DNA of 64,000 bases, from assembly GCA_008694505.1 (NCBI GenBank), contig VZDJ01000063.1:62001-126000 (forward strand), in the 5' to 3' direction. This document shows, piece by piece, positions 1-14,400 of the stretch (positions within the stretch are counted from its first letter, which is position 1; each line of letters starts with the position of its first letter). The notes beneath the pieces are model-generated. The model saw only the letters and a list, made by a program, of their open reading frames with translations, was not told where the DNA came from and made no database searches. The position numbers were made by a program, and so were the translations under genes. This DNA is from Cyanoderma ruficeps (Eukaryota > Chordata > Aves > Passeriformes > Timaliidae).

Positions 1-3000
1 AGCATAGGTGAAATCAACACTCTGCGATTAGAAAAAAGAAGAGAAGAGAAAGAAATTAATTACTCCTAACAAAGTTTTAAGATCATGGGTTCTGCCTTCT
101 GAAAAGTCTCCAAATCCCCCTGAAAAGCCAGGTCTGTGCAGTGCACTTTGCATGCGAGCAGAGTCTAATTCCCTGCCTGATAAAAGCAGAAGGAAAGATA
201 AAAAAGCCGGCGGGCAAATAGGATTAATTGTGTGTCAGAGGTGCCTAATTAGAAAGAATGATGGACTGGAAGGCAACACACAGGAGGCACGAGTCAGCCC
301 AAGCTGCTCTCAGTGGCCTCTTCTGTTTCCAGGAGCAGCAGCTCTGGGCAGTGTAAATGCTCCAGGATCAGCAAGTCCCTTTTTCCCATCTGTCCCCTCC
401 ATCAGGGATCTGGGAAGCCCTTCTCTGGCACCTCTCCTGTGCCAGCCTGACCTTGGGACAATTTCATCCATCCACATCTTTATTTTTTACTCCATCTACC
501 TTTCCCCTGAAAAATCAACGTGTTCAAGAACCCGTGTCCCTTCTGCCCTCTCCAGTTCAGGGCCTGTCCTGCTGAGCCTTCTCTCCTGCAAGGTTCTTGA
601 GGATCTGGAATATTTGAGACAAATATTTCTCCTCACTTCCAACCTCAGGGAGCCTCGGAGTCCCTGGACACAGAGTTGGCTTCGTCAGGATTTCTCTGTG
701 CCCACAGATGGAGCCTGGGTTGCCATCCTAAAAGGAAATAAATGGCCAGCAGTGTTGCTCTGGAATTTTCCATGAAGAAGAGCAGCTGGAGGGGATCTGG
801 TTATTACACGTGATGGGAGGGTGCCAGTCTCCTCTCCTGCTTAGAGGCTCAGAGAGCGTGAGTGGGACTAATTTCATTTCACCCAAAGCATTCAGCGAAT
901 CCTTTTCACCATGTAAAATCCATTGCAGTTTTCTCATTAATCCTCCAAAGTACAGACACTTACTCCAGGCCTAATCCCGCTCTGCTATTGTGTTTCTCTA
1001 CTGCAGCCTTCCCTCATCAGCTTAACAAATTCCCTGATTTCAATAGAAGATCCAAAGCTGAACATGCTGGGCATTAAACTGAAACCTTCTCCCAAGGGCT
1101 GCTGCACCTTCCTCATTCCCCAGCCCTGAGCAGGGATGAATCCTGAAAGAAGACAGCAGAGGTGGAGGTCATGAGCTGTGACATTTAAAAATTGCTTCTC
1201 CCAGCCGCTGGCAGGTGAGACAAAAAAACTGCAACGTGTCCCAGGCAAATGAGAATTGATCGCAGCCGGGTTTGGGGGCCAGGTTCTCCTCTTCCCTTTG
1301 TGTCTCTTCTGGGAATGATCCCAATTCACGCGGGGAAATAGATGGAGAGTCCGTGCTGGTGATAAGGGCGCTGGATCTAATTAACAACTTTGTCAAAGGG
1401 CTTTGTTTCAGAGGATCGGCTGCCAGCACCCCCCATCCATCAACGCTGAGCAGCCCTATCTATGCACAGATAGTGCTGAGGAGCTGCTGGAGCACAGCCC
1501 TTCTGCTGGACCCCCTCAGACAGAGCTGCTCTTCCTCCAAGGACTTGGATTTCTTCTCACTTTTGTGCCTTTCTCTCCTTTGTGTTGGTTTTCCTCTCCA
1601 CACTGACTCCCGTCCCTCCTTTCCCTTTGCTGTTGGTTCAGGACCAAGCTATTCCTTTCCCTCATTGCTTTGCCACCCCTAAGATGGGGAATGCTGACCC
1701 TTCCATCTGCTTGGGGTTCCTAAAGGAAAGGCTGAAAGATGGTTATAACAGTATTTTCCTCTCCAACGGCTCGGCTTTGCTCTCCCGTGTCACTTGAGCA
1801 GCTGTTTCCTTCATTTACACCATGAAAATCCTGCTGTTTTCTCCCAGCCCGGGCTGGGGGTCCCCTCCCCAGTGTGAGTTGTGGCAGGGAAGTGTTGCTT
1901 TCTCTCCTGGGTGATTCCTCGAATGGGGTGGGGTTACAAAGGATTTCCAGCCAGGAAAAGCTCAAAATCTCCCTCCGCTGGGTGTCTGTCAAGTTTTAGG
2001 CTGTTTATCTACAGACAAATGACTGCAAATAAATACCCGCTCTTCCCACAAAGCTGACCTTTCCCAGCCACTCACAGCCCATTCCCCATTCCCTGGGGGC
2101 CTCAGGTGACCTTCACAGCTCAGTTTTCCTCCTCCTCCTGGCCCTGATTTTGCTCTGAGGATGCACCTAACACCTGAATAAATTCCTGAGACACATCTGC
2201 CCTTAGACCCCCTGGACACTAACCCAGGCTGATGCCATTTGCTCTCCTCCCATTCATAAGGTCTCATTCCCACGTAAATGTTTCATTTGCTTCCGAAATC
2301 ACTTTGATCTCTTCTGAATTTTTTATCTCTTTTCATTGCATCCTGGCATCGTAATCCTGCTTTATGTCCTGCTATCTTTTGGAAGAGGCCAAATGCCTGT
2401 GCTGCATTTGTTTTTCAGTGTGGCGTTTTCGCCGTGCAATTGGCTCCACCAGCACACTTCTGAGGGAGAGATTCACAGTGGAAATTAAGCACGAAAGACT
2501 AAATGCTCCTGTTGAGCTGTGAGCTGTTGTGTTGCTTTGTTAAATTTTTAAGAGTGTTTGGTTGGAAATGGTCCCTCTTTTTTCGGTTTATTTTTTACAA
2601 ATCTCCTCTGAGAAACCATAGCAGCCTTCTGGAATACGCAGGGAAGACTTGTCTGTTTTAATAAAAGTGAGAAGGGGAATCAAAATAAACCCAGAAACAG
2701 TGATAGATCCTCTAAAATTAGCAGCCTCGCAGGCATCCTAGGAGAACTAACTTGGGAATGATGGTGTGACATGCACAGAAATGGGGGGAGAGGCTTCTTG
2801 ATCTCCTCAGCCAAGCTCCAAGCACGATGTTGGGTGGCAAAGCAATGCTCTGACTCAAGTCAAAGGTGTGATGTCCTTGGAGTACAACCTGAAGGAGCTC
2901 ATGCACTCTGGGGGAAATGGGCACTGCTGGCACAGAGTTTCAGCCAAGAGAAGAAATACAGGGAGCAAGAGGGGTGGGAGGGGGAGTGTGGGTGAAAAGC

Positions 3001-6000
3001 AGGCTTGGAGGAGATGAGGAGGGTGCAGAAGGGAGGTTTTCTTGTGGGAGAACAAGGCTCTCCATCTTCAGCACATTCTGGTTTGTAGAGTGAGCTCACC
3101 CGGCTTCTGAGCCGAAAGAAAACAACAAGACCTGTCCATAAAGTCTGAATTTCCCAGCATTAATTTGCTGGTGCCTCACATTTCTGTGCAGGATCTCCTC
3201 TGGTTTATTCTCCTCCATCAGTGAGCCCTTTCTGCTGCCCTGGATCCAGGAGGGGCTGACCCTGAAATGCCGGTGGGGTGGTTCCATCTGCACAGGATCC
3301 CAGTGGGTGGGAGCTGAATTTCCACCCCCAGCCCCTGGCCAGCGGGCCCGAGGCACTCCTGGCACACAAAGCACAGGCCAGGCCTGGGGGATCCTAAAAA
3401 CAAAAGCCTGGCTTGATCAAACCCTGTTACACTTCAATCCTGGCTGCCTGCAGAGCTCCCAAAACAAAGTGCAGCCAGCAGGACAAATCATGGCCTGAGA
3501 CAAATCCCTGAACATCCCTGAACAAAGAGTCGGATGCTGATGCAACATTTAAAGGGAAATCACTTTTGCTCAGCCCCAGCTGGATAAAAATCCACTGGCA
3601 GATGGGGCTTGGGCCAACCCCCTGTTTTTGCCTTCACCCCCTCCTTATCTCTGCAGCAAGTGAGGTGTTCTCACTGTGAGTCCCAGAGTTATGGCTGTTA
3701 TTAAGTTGGAATATTTTTATAGACTTCTCCACTTAGAATATACAGGCGTGTTTACACACACAACCCCTTTGCTTTAATTTAGTCCTCTCCTTCCCTGCAC
3801 CCCATCAAGTGACTTCTAATAAATGACCGAATAAATGCATTCAGATAGTGCTGTAATGGAGAAGAATTCAGTGTCTAATGAAGAGATTGTTCCTACCCCA
3901 GGACTGTAAAGATGAATGATGGTGACTTTGGTTTGAAAACTCCTTTTAGTTTAAAATATTGCTCCTTCTTTGTAAGGGAAAAAAAAAAAAAGAAAGAAAG
4001 AAAGCACAAAGGGAAAAAAAAAAAGGGCAAAACAATTCTGTATAGTTTTTACCAGTCAGGATCTGCTTGCACACAAAACAGAAACTGTCGCAGCCAAAAT
4101 TGCTTCATATATCATAGCCCAGCACCAGGCAGATAATGGCAAAGCCAGCTCTGATCAGGGAGTGATTATTGCTCCATGCTCTGAGCACTGATGTGCAGAC
4201 AGCTGACTGCACCTTGATTTCCCTCAACCGGATTGATCTTTCCGGGCCAAAATTAAGAATGTGATCACCCTGACCAGGGGTTGACCTGAAGGAAAATTCC
4301 TAAAAGGAGCCAGTCCTTCCTCTCTCGCACTTGAATTTTCTGTTTGCAGTAAGATTGTGTCTTTTCTGTAGCTCTGGCTGCTTAAAGGGAGGAAAAAGAG
4401 GCTTTTTGTCTTTCTGACCTGTTACTGACAGACATCAAATTATCTCAAGATCATCTTGGAGCTGATAGAAATCAGAGCAGTTACCAGATTGCAGAAATAG
4501 GAAGCAGAACAGAGGGAATTGGGATGAGCTCATTTAGTTTGGTGTCACTTTGCTCTCCCCCAGCTCATCCAACGTGATCCTGGAGCACCCACACGTCCCC
4601 AGGCTGTGTGTGTGTGTTTCTGATCCCACAGAATGTCCCTTTTCCCAACATTTTTTGGCATTAAGAGCTTCAACACAGGGACATTTCCCACTGGTACAGC
4701 ACCAGCCAGACAGGATCTGCAGGGAAAAATCACAGCACGAACAGTGATAAGAACTACAATTAAATTCTGTCCACTACAAGAACCGTGGCCATCTCTCCTC
4801 CTTGTTTATCTCAGACTCTCAGAAAGGACAGAAAGTTGGGAGAACCCCACATTTGGCAATTCCCATGTGCCTGCTCGTCACATTTCACTGCTGCAGAACA
4901 AGCCCCAAGCTGGGAAAGGCATCCAGTGGCCAAAGGATCAGAGGAGAAAGCAAATAACACAAGGAGAAAAGCCAAGCACTGATGAATCCCCTGCTGCTAA
5001 GACAACAACAAGTCAAACTTCCACCTTTCATGGCTAAAGCAGCACATTAAAATTAATTGAATGAGCCTCAGCTTCCATGAAAAGGATGTTCTGTGTCTGT
5101 TCATCTGAATCCTTGCTTCCCTCAGAGATGCCTTATTTTATTTTATTATTTTATTTTTTTGCCGTCATTGATCCAAATCCAGGCCGTAAATTCTCCTTGT
5201 TGTAAAAGCACAGTGAGACACAGACCCGGGATCTGCCAGAGTTTGTTATTGAGTTTGTAATATGCAATTGTGGCGATGATTATAATATCAGCAACTGGAT
5301 TTCATCTGTCCCCACACATTGAGACGGGCGAGCTGAAATGAGCAGTGACAGGAAAATGGTCTTGTTTGCACATAAATCCTTTAATAACCGGCAATTTCAG
5401 AAAGAGAATGGTAGGAGAGAAAAGAAGTTGAAGGACAAAGAACTCACATATTAAATCCCACATCGAAGTTAAGTCGTAAAAAACGTGTCATTAAGGCTTT
5501 CAACGTGCCTTGAAGAGTGGTAAAAGCAACCAAAAAGGGTTAATTCTCCCCTAAATCTCTCATCCAGGCCACTGTTTGCATGCCTTTTAAGGCAGCCAGG
5601 AAATTACATTAATTTCTCTAATGTGTGCAGTGCCATAAGTTCTTTTTTTAATTACAATGATCAAAATATTGCTTAAAATTAAAGGCAGCTGCATTTGTTT
5701 CTGACGGATATCATAATTGCAATTGTAAATTGGGAAATGTAATGTTTCCTGGTGCTGCTGTGAGTAATGGCTCTGAAATCATTACAGATAGGTAGATATA
5801 AATAAACCAGGAGATCTGTGAAAATAGAGAAAAAGCAAGCTAAAAGGGTAATTAGCTGAGTGAATGGGAACAGAGGAATCTGGTGCTCAAATAGAAAAAT
5901 AATCCAAATATTCGGAGGAGCTCTGTGACTGTATTCATATCACGTTGGGGGGAAAGAAAAGATATCCAAAAAGGGAGGGGGGGAAAAAAAAGAAAGAAAA

Positions 6001-6683
6001 AGAATTAATTTGAACTCTGAAGGTGGTTTTTTTAGGGTTTGGTTTTTTTTCTGTCTTTCTAAATTCCTCCCTATGAGTGAGGATGGCACAGAGCCTGATT
6101 CCTGTGGGGTTTTTCCTACCCTTGGGCTTGACTGGGAGGATTGCTCACATCTTGGAAAAGTGGAAAAGTGGATGATCCTGGGGCTCTGAGGCTGTTGGTG
6201 ATGAGAAGCCAAGTCACATCTTTAAACCAGCCCAGGGGAGGATCAGCTCCCTCTTTTGGGGGGAATTTGAAGCCATTTTTGGGCTCCTTGCCCCAGGGTT
6301 ATCCTAACCCGGGATGCTGCTGCCCTCAGGGAGAGGGATGGAGCTGTGGAAGAGCTAAAAATACTCAGATAAAGCCCTGGAGCAGCCAGCAAGGTGCAGC
6401 TGAGCCCTTTTTGTGTGCCTAAAAGGAGAACAGGAGCCAATTCGGGATGAGTGTAAATCCAGAGGAATGTGCTGTCCATCCATTTAGGCTTTTTAGGGAA
6501 AAGAAAAATGAAGTTTTCTGGATCTGAGGCCCGGGCAGCTGGGAAATGGCCAGCTCAGCAGCCACATTTATCAGCAGGCCCTGAGATATAACAAGCAATC
6601 ACACTCCAGCTGGTTTCCCATCAATAAGCAGGAATGGAATATTAGTAACAATTCCGTGGGATTCGGAAGGCAAACACTGAAAT

Positions 6684-6714
<31 letters not shown>

Positions 6715-8641
6715 AAAANAAAAAGAAAAAAGAGCAGTTGCAAAGTGGAGAGCTCAGCCTGGATTCCCTGCTCTGCTAAACTCCCTTCTCCAACAGCTCC
6801 AGGTGGTGCTGCCATGCTGGGAATGGTGGGACGGACAGATGAGTCGGGGAGGAGAGAAACAGATGGGAAAGGGGAGCAGTCAAGAGCTGTACAAACCCCT
6901 GGAACATCCCCAGGTGGAGCAGCTGACCACGGGGCTGGAATTGTTCCTAGCACAGGCAGGACACAGACATCCAACACTGGCTTGAGGATACTTCCTGGAA
7001 ATAAAATTAGAGGCACAGGAAACAGAAGAAAAGATTTTTTTAAAAAAAATGATAATTAATAATAATAATTAAAAAGATGTGGAGCTCTGGCGCTGTGGGA
7101 CAGCCCAAACTTGGCTTTCAGTGTTGTGCCCACAAAATCTGCAAGCACAAGTAGAGCTGGAATCATTGAACATCTGCTGAAGAAATGCATGTCCTTGCAT
7201 GTGTGAGAAGGCACTTTGAGCTGAATTGGAGCTAAACCAAGCACCAGAATTTGACTATCCAGGCAAAATTCTGAGAAAAGCCAGTCCATCCCATAAAATT
7301 AACTGAGAAACTCTTTCCCTCTGCTCTGGGTGAGAGCAGAAGCCTGGAGACTTCTCAGGCTTCATTAAAGACACGGGGATCATTATTTTCCTTCTTGGAA
7401 TCACCTCCTGAAAGGATCTTTTGGCAGCCAGGAAGGAAACCTAACGAGGACAGTGACCGATGGGAGGGCCTTTGTGGGCTCTATAAACACTATTGATTTT
7501 CACATTCACGGAGGAATGAATTAGATGCCGATTGTGGATGAACCGAGCCCCTTTTCTCCTACACTGTGAGAACAGAGCTGCAGAACGCTGGGTGCCCCCG
7601 AGGAAAGAAAAGGTTGGGGAGGGAGGGGGGGAGCGCAGAGGTGGGATTGGAGAGGTTGTCTGCAGTTTAGTCCCCTGCTATTGTCAGCCAGGGCCTCAGG
7701 AAAGGCCATTTCCCAGCTAATCGGGCTGATGCTAAAGCAGGAGGAAACGGGTTTCAAGTCCATGATCATACCTGGTTACTGCCTAATCTCAGAATTCCTT
7801 CCTAAAGGGGACCAGAAGAGAGAGAGAATGGTGGGTGCTGAGTGGATGGAGTGAAAACCGGCCCCTCTCTGCTCCGCAGGACTTTGCACTTGCACAAATC
7901 CAGCTGCATATTTATACCCTCATGCCTGCCAGATGACAAAACAGACATGCAGGCATCATCTCTGTGCCAGTCACAAGGAGTTCACCCTTCCAGGGCTTCA
8001 AACCTACTGTTCCAGGCAGTCCTGCCCCTCTGGGAGCTGCAGGGACGTGGAGGGGGCAGGCAGTGACAGGATGCTGTGACCCCAGAGCCGTGACAAATGA
8101 CACGGCCCCGTGTCACAGAGCTCTGCCCCCCGCTCTAACCCATCATCACCACGATGGAGGAGAGCTCAGAGCCTGGAGAGGGGGGTTGGTTTCATCTTCT
8201 GAACCCTGTGTCTGACATCACTCAGTGTGTGACTGCTTAATTACAGCAATTAGGGAGCGTGGTGGGAACCTGTGCAGGGTGAGAAGGAAGGGATGCACTC
8301 AGGAAATGGATTCCCTGTGGGTCAGGTCCATGGGGAAGGGATCCTGCCCATCCAGCAGCTCCTGGGGCAGGGCCGGGACTGGGGAGCTCGAGGCAGGGCA
8401 TGAGCAGCTTCCCCTTGTTCCTCCTCCCCTCCCATTCCCAGTTTTACTCTCCAAAATCAGTGGAAGGTTACTCCTGGCTGCTCCTCAGGAGCAGGGCAGG
8501 TGCTGGTGAATTAGAGAGGTGTCCCTGGGAGGGGAGGAGGTGACACCATCACCCCCAGGAGGGTGAGAGGACTCATCACCTCTGGGGCTCAGGGAGTGGA
8601 GGATATCCCTCTCAGCTGGATAAACCCTCCAGCCTGGCACA

Positions 8642-8789
8642 GGGGAACTGGCACACAGCACTGCTGTCACCCCAAGGGCATGGCCAGGGTGGGGAACTGG
8701 CACACAGCACTGCTGTCACCCCAAAGGCATGGCCAGGGTGGGGAACTGGCACACAGCACTGCTGTCACCCCAAGGGCATGGCCAGGGTG
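8642..8789. repeat. Tandem repeat, 49-bp unit, 3 copies
   Basis: GGGGAACTGGCACACAGCAC recurs at 8642, 8691 and 8740, exactly 49 bp apart. The copies are nearly identical (one visible A/G difference), which implies recent expansion. An open plus-strand frame across it is a by-product of the repeat. Confidence 0.95.
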
Positions 8790-11307
8790 GCCTTTCCAGC
8801 CTGTGACACTCGCAGGGAGTGGTTGGACACCCTCAGATTCTCTCTGGAGAACATCTCCCTCCTATTTCAGCCCCCTGAATTTAGCTTAGGCAGAAAATCC
8901 TCTGTGTCCTGTACAGGGAGCAACTTCTAGAGGCTCAGGGCAGCCCTGCAGCAGGCGTGGAGCTGGATCTCCTGGTGAACAAACCTTTTCCCACACCAGC
9001 AGGCACATCCTGCTGCATCACCCTGCCTCGAGTACTCCCTGGGCTCTGCTGGTCACACCTGGTGTCCTCTGAGCTGGAATAAGCCACATTTCACAGCAGC
9101 AGTGCTGACCTTTCCAGTCCTCCCGGGGTTCAGAGCCACCCCCTCCCTGGTGTGACACCCCTGCTGCGGCACACACGACTTTGGTCACACTTTGGCAGGC
9201 ACTAAAGGCAGAGACCAGGATTAGAAGCTGCCCCCAGCCAGGACAGAAATAATCCTGACCCCACAATGCCGCACCGAGGAAGAACCCTGGCTCAGACTTA
9301 ATGAACCGTAAATTCCAGCTTAATGAGTTTTATGCTGAGGAGAATAATTAATGTAATTAGTACTGATATGAAAATGATGGCGCTGGAGCCTGGATTACCA
9401 GGGGGAGGGGGGGCTGGGGGTGGGCGGAGGCTTGGAGAAAGTTCATCCCATCTCTGGTGCTGTTCCTCCAGAGGAGCAGGGCTGGATGCATTCCTGGCAG
9501 CCTTTAAAACCTCACCTCCCATCTGCCATAAAGGGGAAGAAAATAGAGCATGACAGTAGAGGGAAAAAAAAAAAATTAAAAAAAGAGCTCAGCCTGCCCT
9601 GTTTGCAGCAGGGATGTGAAATCTTCAGTGCGGCCCTTTCCTGTGCTGCCCTTGAATTTGCACCTCCCCCTGCCCTACTCTGAACATCATCCACCCTCCA
9701 TGGGGCCTGTTTCTTAGTTCCAGGAGAAAATACCTTTATAAAGGTGATTAGATGGTAAAACAACAGCTTTTCACCTCACACTACATAAGTATCAATTTAC
9801 TTATCCTGTGTAAGTGTTTTGATAGGTTTGATATATTTAGTGCAGTCCAAGAGCTGTATTTTAGTTTTATACATATGAATAACTGCATAAACCTCTACAC
9901 AACCATTAAATGACCCAGCAGGAAATTTTCTGTTCTGATCATGGCACTGATCAGACGTTCAGCACTGGAGAAAGAGGCCACAAAACTCAGTGCTGACCCT
10001 GACAGCCACGAGGAGATAAAAAGGGAGCTGGAATGGACGTGTTTCCCAGCACCTCTGTTGGAGTGGGCAGCTTTCACCTGTGCAAGATGTTTCTGATGCC
10101 ATGCTGGGTGTTTGTGTGATTTTCAGCTGAGATGGAGCATGTTTAGATGGGCATTGGCAGCAGTCTGTGGGCAAATCTTTTAAAATCCAGATTTTTCCCC
10201 GCCCCTTTTCTAGGAAGTGAACGCAGTCCTAAGGGGAGATGCCAGGATCCAGAAATACAGGATGGACCTGTCTTTGTGCAGGCTGAGGAGAGCGCTGCCA
10301 GCACTCTGCTCCCACCATCCTGTGGGATATCCTGGCCCTGAGAATTGTGTCTCTCCCTGATATTTCTGAGGAACAGCCCAGAGAAACGCTGGAGTTCTCA
10401 GCAGAATTGTGTCAGCTTCTCTCCCACAACCCAGTAAACCCTTCCCAGTAATAACCGGCTTTGGCTGCTGGTTCAGGCTGCAGACCCTCCATGAACCCCC
10501 TTGCCCCCCATCCCTCTGCCCCAAATCTGTGGCTAAATTCTCCCAAAAGTCCTTTACCCAGAGTGCAGCTTCGCTGGTAAGAAATATCCCAGGGCTTTTT
10601 CATTCTCAGGGTTCAAAACTGCCATCAATAACTGCTTTATTGATCAGTTGTGTCTGGTAGGGAACCTCCTGAGGAGGTTCTGAGTGTTCAGCTGGGTTGG
10701 GCTCACACCCTGTTCCCTCAGCAGTGCAGGATCAGTGTCTCCCTGCCTCTGGAGCCAGGACTGAGCTGCCTGCACAAGGAAATCAGGCCACTGGCATGAG
10801 AAGTGGGCTGGAGAGGAGGAGGAGGAACCCCCCTTTTCTTTCCCTAAATAGCTGCTGGCCCCGAGGACTTGCTGTTTGTGACTGATTCTGTCCCTCCCAC
10901 GCTCAGGGGAGGCTGGAGGAGGATGCCCAAAGGAAATGAAGTGAGATTGGCATCTCCTGAGCACTGTAACTGCTCTGGGGGCAGGAAAGTGCAGCAGACA
11001 TCGCCCCGGAGGTCACTGAACTCTGCTCCTCTGCTTACCTTCGAGTCCTGTGTCCCCTGTGCTGCAGGCAGGGAGGGATGCACCAGGAAAAGTGGGATAT
11101 TCCAGTCCTGAGGAGCCTCTGGAACAGGCAGTAACTCCTGGGAGGAGGCAGGAGTGCGTGTGGGGGCGTTTTGGGGGGTGCAGTGCAAGGGATGAGGGAT
11201 GTGAAGGAGAACTCAGCAAGAAGGCAGCCCTGGGAGCAAGGCAGACACCAAACACCCCACACAGGTCCCACAGGCAGGACAGAAGTTGCTGTAACTCTTC
11301 AGCTCAC

Positions 11308-11313
11308 TTTTAT
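11308..11313 (-). promoter_or_regulatory. AATAAA hexamer, possible end of the longest transcript
   Basis: Plus TTTATT within CACTTTTATTTAAG. It lies 3.7 kb beyond the EQYV stop. Only the hexamer supports it. Confidence 0.15.
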
Positions 11314-11428
11314 TTAAGTTCTGTGATCAGTCTTTTCCATCTGCAAGAGCTCTGGTGTCAGTGCCACCAGCACATGGAACAGAACCCGTGACATTTCACC
11401 CTGGTGACAGGAAGAACAGCTCCGTCTT

Positions 11429-11456
11429 AGAGATCTTTCCAACCTGAATGACTCCT
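11429..11456 (+). mobile_element. Possible CR1 3'-tail remnant
   Basis: AGATCTTTCCAACCTGAATG resembles the end of CR1 elements, which read roughly 'gatcccttccaacc...' just before the terminal 8-bp repeats. It is short and degraded, and the flanks are not recognisable. Confidence 0.3.
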
Positions 11457-14400
11457 TATCCTACACCACCAGGTCCTCCCATGCACTGCCAGCCCACTGG
11501 ATCCCACTCCACCAGTTTCCAGTTGGACTTGTTCAGCAATCCACGCCCAACAACGCTGCTGGATGGCTCAGTCTCCAGAGCAGGGACCTTTTAAAGTCAA
11601 TTGGCACCGTGTCAGCAGGAGAACACCTCCCCTTGGCCCTGATTTCAGCACCTGCAACCCCCTCCAGGCATGGGCAGCCTCATCCTGGAGGAAAGTGAGG
11701 ATAAAGCCCATGGCAGGAGGTGCAGGGAATTTTGGAAAGAGCCATTGGGCAAACGCTGTGTGACAGGAGGGAAAAGGAGTGAGGAATCAGAGCCCTGAAT
11801 CAGAACCATTTCCAAGCACAGATCTGTAAAACCAAAACAGTGCACTCGCTGTTTCTTACTTCAGGGTTTTCCTTCAGGGTTTCCCCCTTTTCCGAGGGTG
11901 CAAGGGAATTTGGTGGCGTGTGGTGAGTCCCTCTTGCCATTTCTGTGAGATCAATCCAGCTCTTCAGGGGAGGCAGAGAGAACCAAGACATCCCTGGACT
12001 AAATACCTGTGCTGGCACAAGTCAAACTATTGCTTTGAACTGAGGCTTCTGCTGCCTTTTACCTTTTCAAGGAGGATTGAAATCCTTTTGCTTTGCTGCA
12101 AGCCCAGCGAAACCCTTTGTGGCAGACTTCTGTGGGCAGCTCAGATTCAAAGCTGCACGAGGCAAGCAGAGTTTTTCTGTAATGCTGCAGTTTGTATCCC
12201 TGCCTTCCCCTTCCTCATCAAAGGATCTTCGTCCCACACATGGGCAGCAGAGAAAACCACCTGCAACGTGTTCTGTGCCTCCTCTGGCAAGAAATCATTT
12301 TGTCTGGCTTCTTTCCTCTGGTATCTGAAGGCCTGAACATATTCCACTTCTCATTTAAATTCCTGGATCTGTCTGAAACCACATCAGGTGAAGGCTCCAA
12401 ATCAAACCACAGCACAGGCAGCGCTCTGCTATTCCAGGTATGCAGATAGGGAAGTTTGGGATGGATTTTTGTTTGCTTTTTCCTCATGGTCAGTGGTGCT
12501 GGGCTGATTCCAGGACATCAGAGACCTGTGGAGCTTCCAGCACCTCCTCACTTTTCCAAAGAGAGGGAGCAAAGGCAGATTTGGCAGATTCCTGGTGGGG
12601 TGGATGTGGTGGCTGTGCTTTCAGTTCAGAGCACACCCAGTTTCCAGCTGGGTGCCCAAGTACCCAAGGTGTGTTGGGGAGAAAACCAGAGAGAAAAGTG
12701 CATTTTCTGAATTGAGACACAGAGCACTGGAGTCCTTGGGTGTGAGAGAACAACCAGCTGGATCCTCTGGAGACTGGCAGAGGAAATGTGAACACAAATG
12801 GTTCCAGAAAGGTTTCAGCAGTCAGGCCTGGCAGGCTGGGACTGAAAAGCTGTGTGGAGTGCTCTGAGGCCGTGTCCTGATGACACACCCCTGATCCTTT
12901 GGGAATGGGGGTGCTCTGTGCACCAGCACATGGCACATTCCTGCCCATTCCAGCTTGGCCAAAAAACGCATCCAAAATTCCCCTGCACTGCTCAGCCAGC
13001 CAGGCACCCACCTGTCCTTTAGTGTGAGGCCACCTCCCAGCTGGAAAACCTCTCCAGGTGCAGCAATTCCCACCACAAACCTTGTCCTGGTGACCAGCCA
13101 CCGTCCTGTCTGGAGCACCAAGTGGCAGCGTGCCCTGGGGAAGGGGTGGGAAGAGCTGGGGGTGGATTTTTTTGCCATTCAGGGCCCCAGGGGGATCCAT
13201 GCACATGGTGTCATCCCCCACAGGGCTGTGCTGCCCGACTGAGCAGGGTATAAACTCCTCTGCCACATCCCGAGGGGTTTGTCAGCCTGCAGGGAAAGCC
13301 ACGAGGCAGAGTGACGCAGATGTGGGGAGGAGGAGGAGGAGGGACAGGCGGGGTGAGGCTCGAGGTGACGGGGACACAGAGAACAAGCAGAGCTGCTGGG
13401 ATCCAGAGAGACAAAAATAAACCTTCAGTGCACAGCAGGAGCTGGGCTGGGACATCCGTGTGGTCACACCTCCTCTGACAGGAGCTGTCACCTGCTGGGA
13501 GTTTCATTTCTCACCTGTACGAGCAGCACTGGCAGGTTTGGGGTGCCTGGGCAGCGGGAACAGGGTGTGGAGCCCACCTCTCCCTCCCACACGCCCTCAG
13601 CTCAGGGACCCTCAGGTTTTCCAGAGGGATTTTAGTGTCTGCAGAGTGCCAAATTCCCAGTCTGAGCCAAAGCAAAGGAAATACCCTTCTGGCCACAAAG
13701 CTTTATCCCCTTGCTCAGAACCATCACCTCTTCCATGCCATGGGTGAAACAGGTAGGAGTTATCCCTCACACCAAGCTCTTGGGCAGGGTGTTCATTCCT
13801 CGTCCTCCTCTTCCTCTTCTTTGCTTTTATATACATTGAAGTGTATATCGATATTTTTTTGTTGCTGTTTTCTCTAATACAAGTGTACACAAATGTGATG
13901 TGGAGATAAATTCCCTTCTCTAAAACACTTTGTGGTCACAGGAATGTACACGTTTGGATTTACACACCCACACACATTCCAATATCAAAAAAAAGGTGTA
14001 GTCCCAAAACTAAGATGCTTTTATAAAAGTTAAAAGGCCAAATTCCTCTATTGGCTTTCATCCTTCATTAAGAGCAAGGAGATTACCTGAAATCCTGATT
14101 TGTTCTTCATATTCTGCCTGAGTTAATTTTAAAATTCCAATCAACAGATGCGAGGAAGAGAGGGGGCAAAAGCTCGTGGGGGGCCACGTCAGGCTTTGAA
14201 AGGAAAATTAGAGGGAATGTTTTCCTTTATAATTATTTTCTCCTTTGGGTTTCAGGTTATCAGACCTGTTATTTAAAGGATGCTTTCTCCAAATGTGTTG
14301 ACTCCAAAACATGTCCCCTTTAACAGAGTCAATCCAAGAGATTGGGAGTGGGAGCAGGAAGGGACAAGGACAGAAACAAACCGCCTAAACCAAGTCCTGA

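Noticed and set aside
12490..13266. 258-residue minus-strand open frame, the longest in the window
   Set aside because: No recognisable domain or splice-site support and a bland Pro/Gly/Ser mix; typical chance frame in GC-rich flank.
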